64,000 nucleotides of DNA from Cyanoderma ruficeps. Its lineage: Eukaryota > Chordata > Aves > Passeriformes > Timaliidae. Of this stretch, positions 59,491 to 64,000 are shown one piece after another. The translations under genes were made by a program, and so were the position numbers. The notes under the pieces were generated by a model that was given only the letters and a program-made list of their open reading frames with translations, was not told the DNA's origin and did no database searches. Location: the NCBI GenBank assembly GCA_008694505.1, contig VZDJ01007753.1:22976786-23040785 (forward strand), written 5' to 3'. Within the stretch, counting starts at the first letter, position 1. Each line of letters starts with the position of its first letter.

Positions 59491-62400
59491 GAAATCATAA
59501 CACACACACTCAAAAAAATGAGAGAAGAAACCAGAAGACAAACACAGCAATGGATAAAAATCCTTTGCAGGTCACCTTAGGCATTGCTTTTTTGGCAGAA
59601 ACCAATTTGAGTATTTATAGCCTAGTTAAAACCCATTGAAAGCGCAGGTCAAAATGGAAACACTGACCCTTGCCTACTACAGGGCTAGTGATCATCACCC
59701 CTGTCTAAGTACTTGTAAGCTGCTTGCAATAAAAAAACCTCTTAGTTTCAGCCCTCCAAGTGTCAGCCCTCTGTACTGGTTAATATTATCGAGGGAATCC
59801 TTGCCTGACAGAAAGTAATTTAGGATCCATTAAATATGATTACTTGGCCTTGAAAATGATGGATATTGAACAGAATTATAGGATCACTTTACAAAAGAAA
59901 GGTCTCTTTTACATCCTTTCTTGTGGGGCATTAAATAAAGTCTGAGAAAACTCCTAAGGGATTTCTGGCATTTATGGGTTACATTTATGAAAAGAAGGAT
60001 TGATATTCATATTAAAAACTAAAAATTTAACGGGGTGATGTGGTAAGCACATGGACAGCTGAGACATGTCTAAAAAGTGAGTGACATGTTCACCAACTGT
60101 TTTCATTGCTTCAGTTATACTAGAGATATGAAAAGTGCCTTTAATTTCAGACTAATCTTTCATGTACTCTATTGGAATATTAACCCCAAGCGGTTTCCTC
60201 AGTTCCCCATACTTCTCACTATATCTCTGTTTTTAACTGAAGTATTTATGCCAGAGGTTTTCAAAATTCTTAGGTCACTGTTTTCATCAATGTCCTTTAC
60301 TAGCCATATGTTGAAAGGGAATTGTATAGAGTTGTATAGAAGCTTAATATGTTTGTGCTGCTTTAACCTAATTGAAATCTATTCCTAAGAACATATTTTA
60401 GGTACATGGGAGATGGAACCTCTTCATTACTAAATCATCTGCCTAAAGTTAAAAAATACAATGAAAACAGACAGTTTGATCTTCCTTATAAATAAAATTT
60501 TAAACTTTTAAAATAAGTTTTTAATTTTTTTATTTTTCCATGAGAAGGTGGGCCGGCTTACTTATCCTATTCAGAAAGTAGGAAATATGACCCCTAAAAA
60601 CAGAAAAAAATGTTTTTGGATCACGCCCCCTGGAAATAAATCCTTCACAAGAATCAAGGAGAAAACGGGGAAAAAATCAAGAGAAGATAATAAGGAATAA
60701 TTGGGTCTTCTGCTGTGATCTTCCTCATCTCATTGTTTTCCCATAAGAAGCTTCCATAGAAACCACAGCATCCTGAAATCCTGATCCTCACTCTGATTAT
60801 TCTCTACAGATGAGCGTTCACCTTACAAACAGAAAATCCAGACACTTTATACCTGAATCTTCCTCATTAACCATAAGGCAGCAAATTCATCATTAAGACA
60901 AAAAGCACATTTATCATCTACTTCATAGACATAAACACAACCACAGTTTGGGGACAGCACAAGGCATGGCCCACTGACAAATCTTGGCTTGTGCACTGTT
61001 TTCAGATTAGGAGGAGGTTTAATATATCTTTGAGTTTCAAGCCAGTATTGTCAAGGAATTCCCTGGCAAACTGATAATTGATTGCAGTGCATATGTTCAG
61101 CATATATTCAGACATTGCAAGACTGTGGATGTGTACTTTGAACCATTCACATACACTGGCATTTAAATTTTAGTTATTTTTAAAATATTAATATATCCAC
61201 TCAATGACATTAAATCACCCTTCTGATTTTTAGATCTGACTGTATGCAGTGCACAGCAGAAGCAAGCCCAACCCTTCCAGAGACAGCCTTTCAGCTACTT
61301 CATATAATGTGGGATCACTTGTACCTGTAAACATGGCACAATATTTTATGGGACTACAGTGCTTTAATTTACACTGACAGCAGCTGCTACATGCATAGAG
61401 CTGGGGAAATCTCAGGATATCTCAGCTTCAACAGCAAAGTAGGTTAACTCTGAGCTGTTTTCTTTTAACTAGTAAAACAGCAACAATCATCAGCTTCATG
61501 CCTCAGGCACACATCGCAAACAGACACATGGGTTTAAATTCCAGTTTTGCCAGTTGCAGAGCAGAGCAGTGAAGTGGGATTTTCCACATCCCATATGAAT
61601 TTCTTAGCTATTTGTTTGTTCAGGAAGAGGGGCAGTCTCACTTTCCAGTTTCAATCAGGAAAAACACATGATTGACATGAGATAACTTCACCAAAAAAGT
61701 TGTGTTAAAACTGATAGATGGGTCAAAAAAATAGTTTTAGTAAATGAGTATTTTCTAATAAAAAGGTGGCTTCATCAGGCAGTTCCTTGACCAGTTCCAC
61801 TAATGTAAGCTTGGCACAAATTTTGGTGACTTTATAATACAAAAATATAATTTGCAATATAATAAAAAACATAAATTTATACAAAAACAATTCCTCATGG
61901 TATCACTATAGTTTCATAATCCTCAGCATGCAAACGAATGCATTCATTGAAATGAATTTATGGTTACATATCTGGGAATATTTAGAAATATACGAAGTTT
62001 TTTTTTTTCTTTCGAGTGCATAAGTGGAATCCTCTTGGAGATAATGACACCTGAAAAGTTCTGTCAGCTAAGTATAGAAGGAAATGCAGAGGAAAAAAAA
62101 AGATATGAGGTAGTAAAGAAAGGACCACTTATCAGCCTTTGATCATGATACTAAAAATCTTTATTAACTATGTTCCAATGTATGGAAGCACACATAAAAA
62201 TACCTCTTTAATTATGCAAAATCTAATTATTCCTTAGACAGCAATCTTAGATAGCCAGACAAAGTCAGGAACACATTTTTATGGTGGCAACCTAAACCCT
62301 GCCAAAAAAGAAGCTCATAATGGAAGTGCTAACACAACCTTAGCACTTCAAGTGCAAAGAGTATAATGAAATTTAAAAATTATTTTATGTCATCCATTAA

Positions 62401-64000
62401 GTGTATTGTCACAAGCTGGCTGTTCAACAGGAGAATAGATGATGACAGCATGCATGCAAAATAAAACAGGGTCAATTAATGCTGTTTGTTATATGCATTT
62501 TTGTAAGTTTTAAGAATAAAATACATTAGACAGTTTTCAGTGTTTTTTGGTTTTTTTAATAAATGCTGCTGACTGATGCTGAAGCAATCTGGCAAGTTGT
62601 GTTGCAGTATACATTTTCTTGTACATCTTTCCCCTCTCAGGACTAGAAGTGAGCATAATGAGAAGTTGCAATACCCAGGCTGGAGAGAACAACATTTCAT
62701 TCTGTGAGAGAGTTTCGAAATGTGTCCTTTAGTTGATCGCATCAAAACAGTATCATAAGTTTTTTGGTTCATGCTCTTCCAGGGTTACATATGCCCTTGA
62801 AATTTGCCAGGTTTTTTCTGAGGGTTAAATGATTTGCAACACCAGGTCTTATCATGCTGTATGTATGGACATGCACCTATGGACATGCATCCTTTCCATT
62901 TCTGTGATTACCCGGCACTAGCGTGTTTTAAAACCAGTGCTGAACGCCATGGTCACACATCACAATGCTCTGCTGTTATTGCATATATTGCTGGATTTAT
63001 GATGTCATACACTGTGGGATCCCTATCAGAAAATGATATCATTTCAGACCAGGAGTGAAACTTAATAGTTTCTATAACTTCTCTTGTTTCATTCTATCAT
63101 TTTTCTTTTGTTATTTTTTCTTTCTACTAACCAGTGCCATTTTCAAGGTACTAGCACGTGGCCTGGAGATCTGTTATTCCTTCTGGTGATTAATATAGAT
63201 AGACTCCTGAACCAATATCTGAAGTTTTTCTGTGACATTAAAAGAAATATTCTGAAGATATAAATGAAGACATGGCTCAGCATATATTGAGTGGAATTGA
63301 GAGAAATCCTGTGGTCAACTCAGACAAAAACATAGGATGGTGCAGGACTGTGAAGAGCAGTAAAGCCATTATGAATTGGCCAACATTGACTATTACTGAT
63401 TAGCAGGTAATTGCAGCATTCTTAGTTAATCAATCATTCATCTTGGAATTAAGATGTTTGTGACTACTGAGTGAGCATCTTTTTCTCTAACTCATAAACC
63501 TGGGTAAAACATAAGAGGTTCTGTTAATTTGTGGTAATTGGGTTCTCAAAAAGTGCTAAGGCAAGTAATAGAATACATGGAACCATTTTCCTTTCACTCC
63601 AGTTGTCAGCATTCAGTAACAGAAACAAAACCTTCCCTTTGGACTGGTGTTTTTGTTTCTAATCTTTCTATAATCTTTTCTATATATTGTACTGGTCTCT
63701 GCCAGGTGACTTTTAGGTGCTGGGATTGTTTACCTATTCTTTGGTGAAACTTCTACAGGTTATGAAGTCTTCTTATCTTTTTTGAAGTTATTAAGTTGCT
63801 ACTATACAAAAGACGTGGAAAATGTGTAGGAAAAAATGTACCATGTAAACTCAGAATTCATTACAGGATGGCATAATTGTGTCATCCTTTTGCTGGATCA
63901 AAGACAGACCCTACATAGTGAAGCACCTTCAGCTTTTGACTTACTGAAACAAGAATTTGAATGGACAGTTACCGGACTTAAGCCACAGAGGCCAGGAAGT
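59491..64000. other. AT-rich non-coding DNA
   Basis: No supported gene. The frames here (up to 103 codons at 60077-60388) lack motifs and are taken as chance. Only a short tandem duplication at 62864 is noted. Confidence 0.55.
62864..62892. repeat. Short tandem duplication
   Basis: 'tatggacatgcacc' is followed directly by 'tatggacatgcatcc'. Confidence 0.75.

Noticed and set aside
61520..61600. MIR-like 'gggtttaaattccagttttgcc'
   Set aside because: One short block without the expected neighbours on either side.
1..64000. Search for a novel multi-gene system, CRISPR array, tRNA or rRNA
   Set aside because: No regularly spaced direct repeats, no tRNA-like box structure and no gene cluster; the window is mostly vertebrate non-coding DNA.

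Overview
The window looks like nuclear DNA from a bird, most likely from a large AT-rich chromosome region. Four copies of the CR1 retrotransposon carry the avian-type 3' end (an 'accctggaacaggttgccc'-like block, then 'ttctatgattc'). There are MIR-like SINE relics, a solo LTR of an avian ERVL-like family, short tetranucleotide repeats and one assembly gap of N. No bacterial, plasmid or phage feature is visible, and I saw no rRNA, tRNA or CRISPR array.

Nearly all of the 64 kb is non-coding (intergenic or intronic). Most open reading frames are short chance frames or lie inside repeats. Two places look gene-related. (1) 34480-34800 on the + strand looks like the last exon of a protein gene: strong splice acceptor, 37 open codons with a protein-like composition, a stop, a short 3' UTR and an AATAAA signal. 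(2) 43975-44400 is a compact CpG island with GC-box, E2F-like and YY1-like sites and well-placed ATG codons on both strands. It is probably a promoter with a first exon, but I cannot say for which gene or on which strand.

Layout: 1-5080 AT-rich unique DNA; 5080-5620 old CR1; 5620-13190 unique DNA with a hairpin near 7.5 kb and AT microsatellites near 10.4 and 11.1 kb; 13190-13490 MIR relic plus a palindromic repeat; 15705-15955 CR1 3' end; 21225-21450 MIR relic; 24639-29733 holds two copies of an unclassified repeat and another palindromic-type relic; 28530-28997 CR1; 30670-31650 (TAAA)n followed by a minus-strand CR1; 34480-34800 candidate terminal exon; 39049-39215 MIR relic; 39809-40054 exon-like part of the longest ORF; 42050-42132 G-rich tract and N gap; 43560-43800 CR1 remnant beside the CpG island; 46800-48138 LTR-derived DNA; 48140-64000 mostly unique DNA with a pyrimidine-rich block at 59.2-59.5 kb.

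I could not assemble a complete gene. If the 34.5 kb exon is real, the gene enters from the left on the + strand, and the AT-rich DNA before it would be its introns. The CpG island lies about 9 kb beyond its end and would serve a different transcript. I found no convincing new multi-gene system. The most useful leads are the terminal exon, the orphan CpG-island promoter and the two unexplained repeat pairs.
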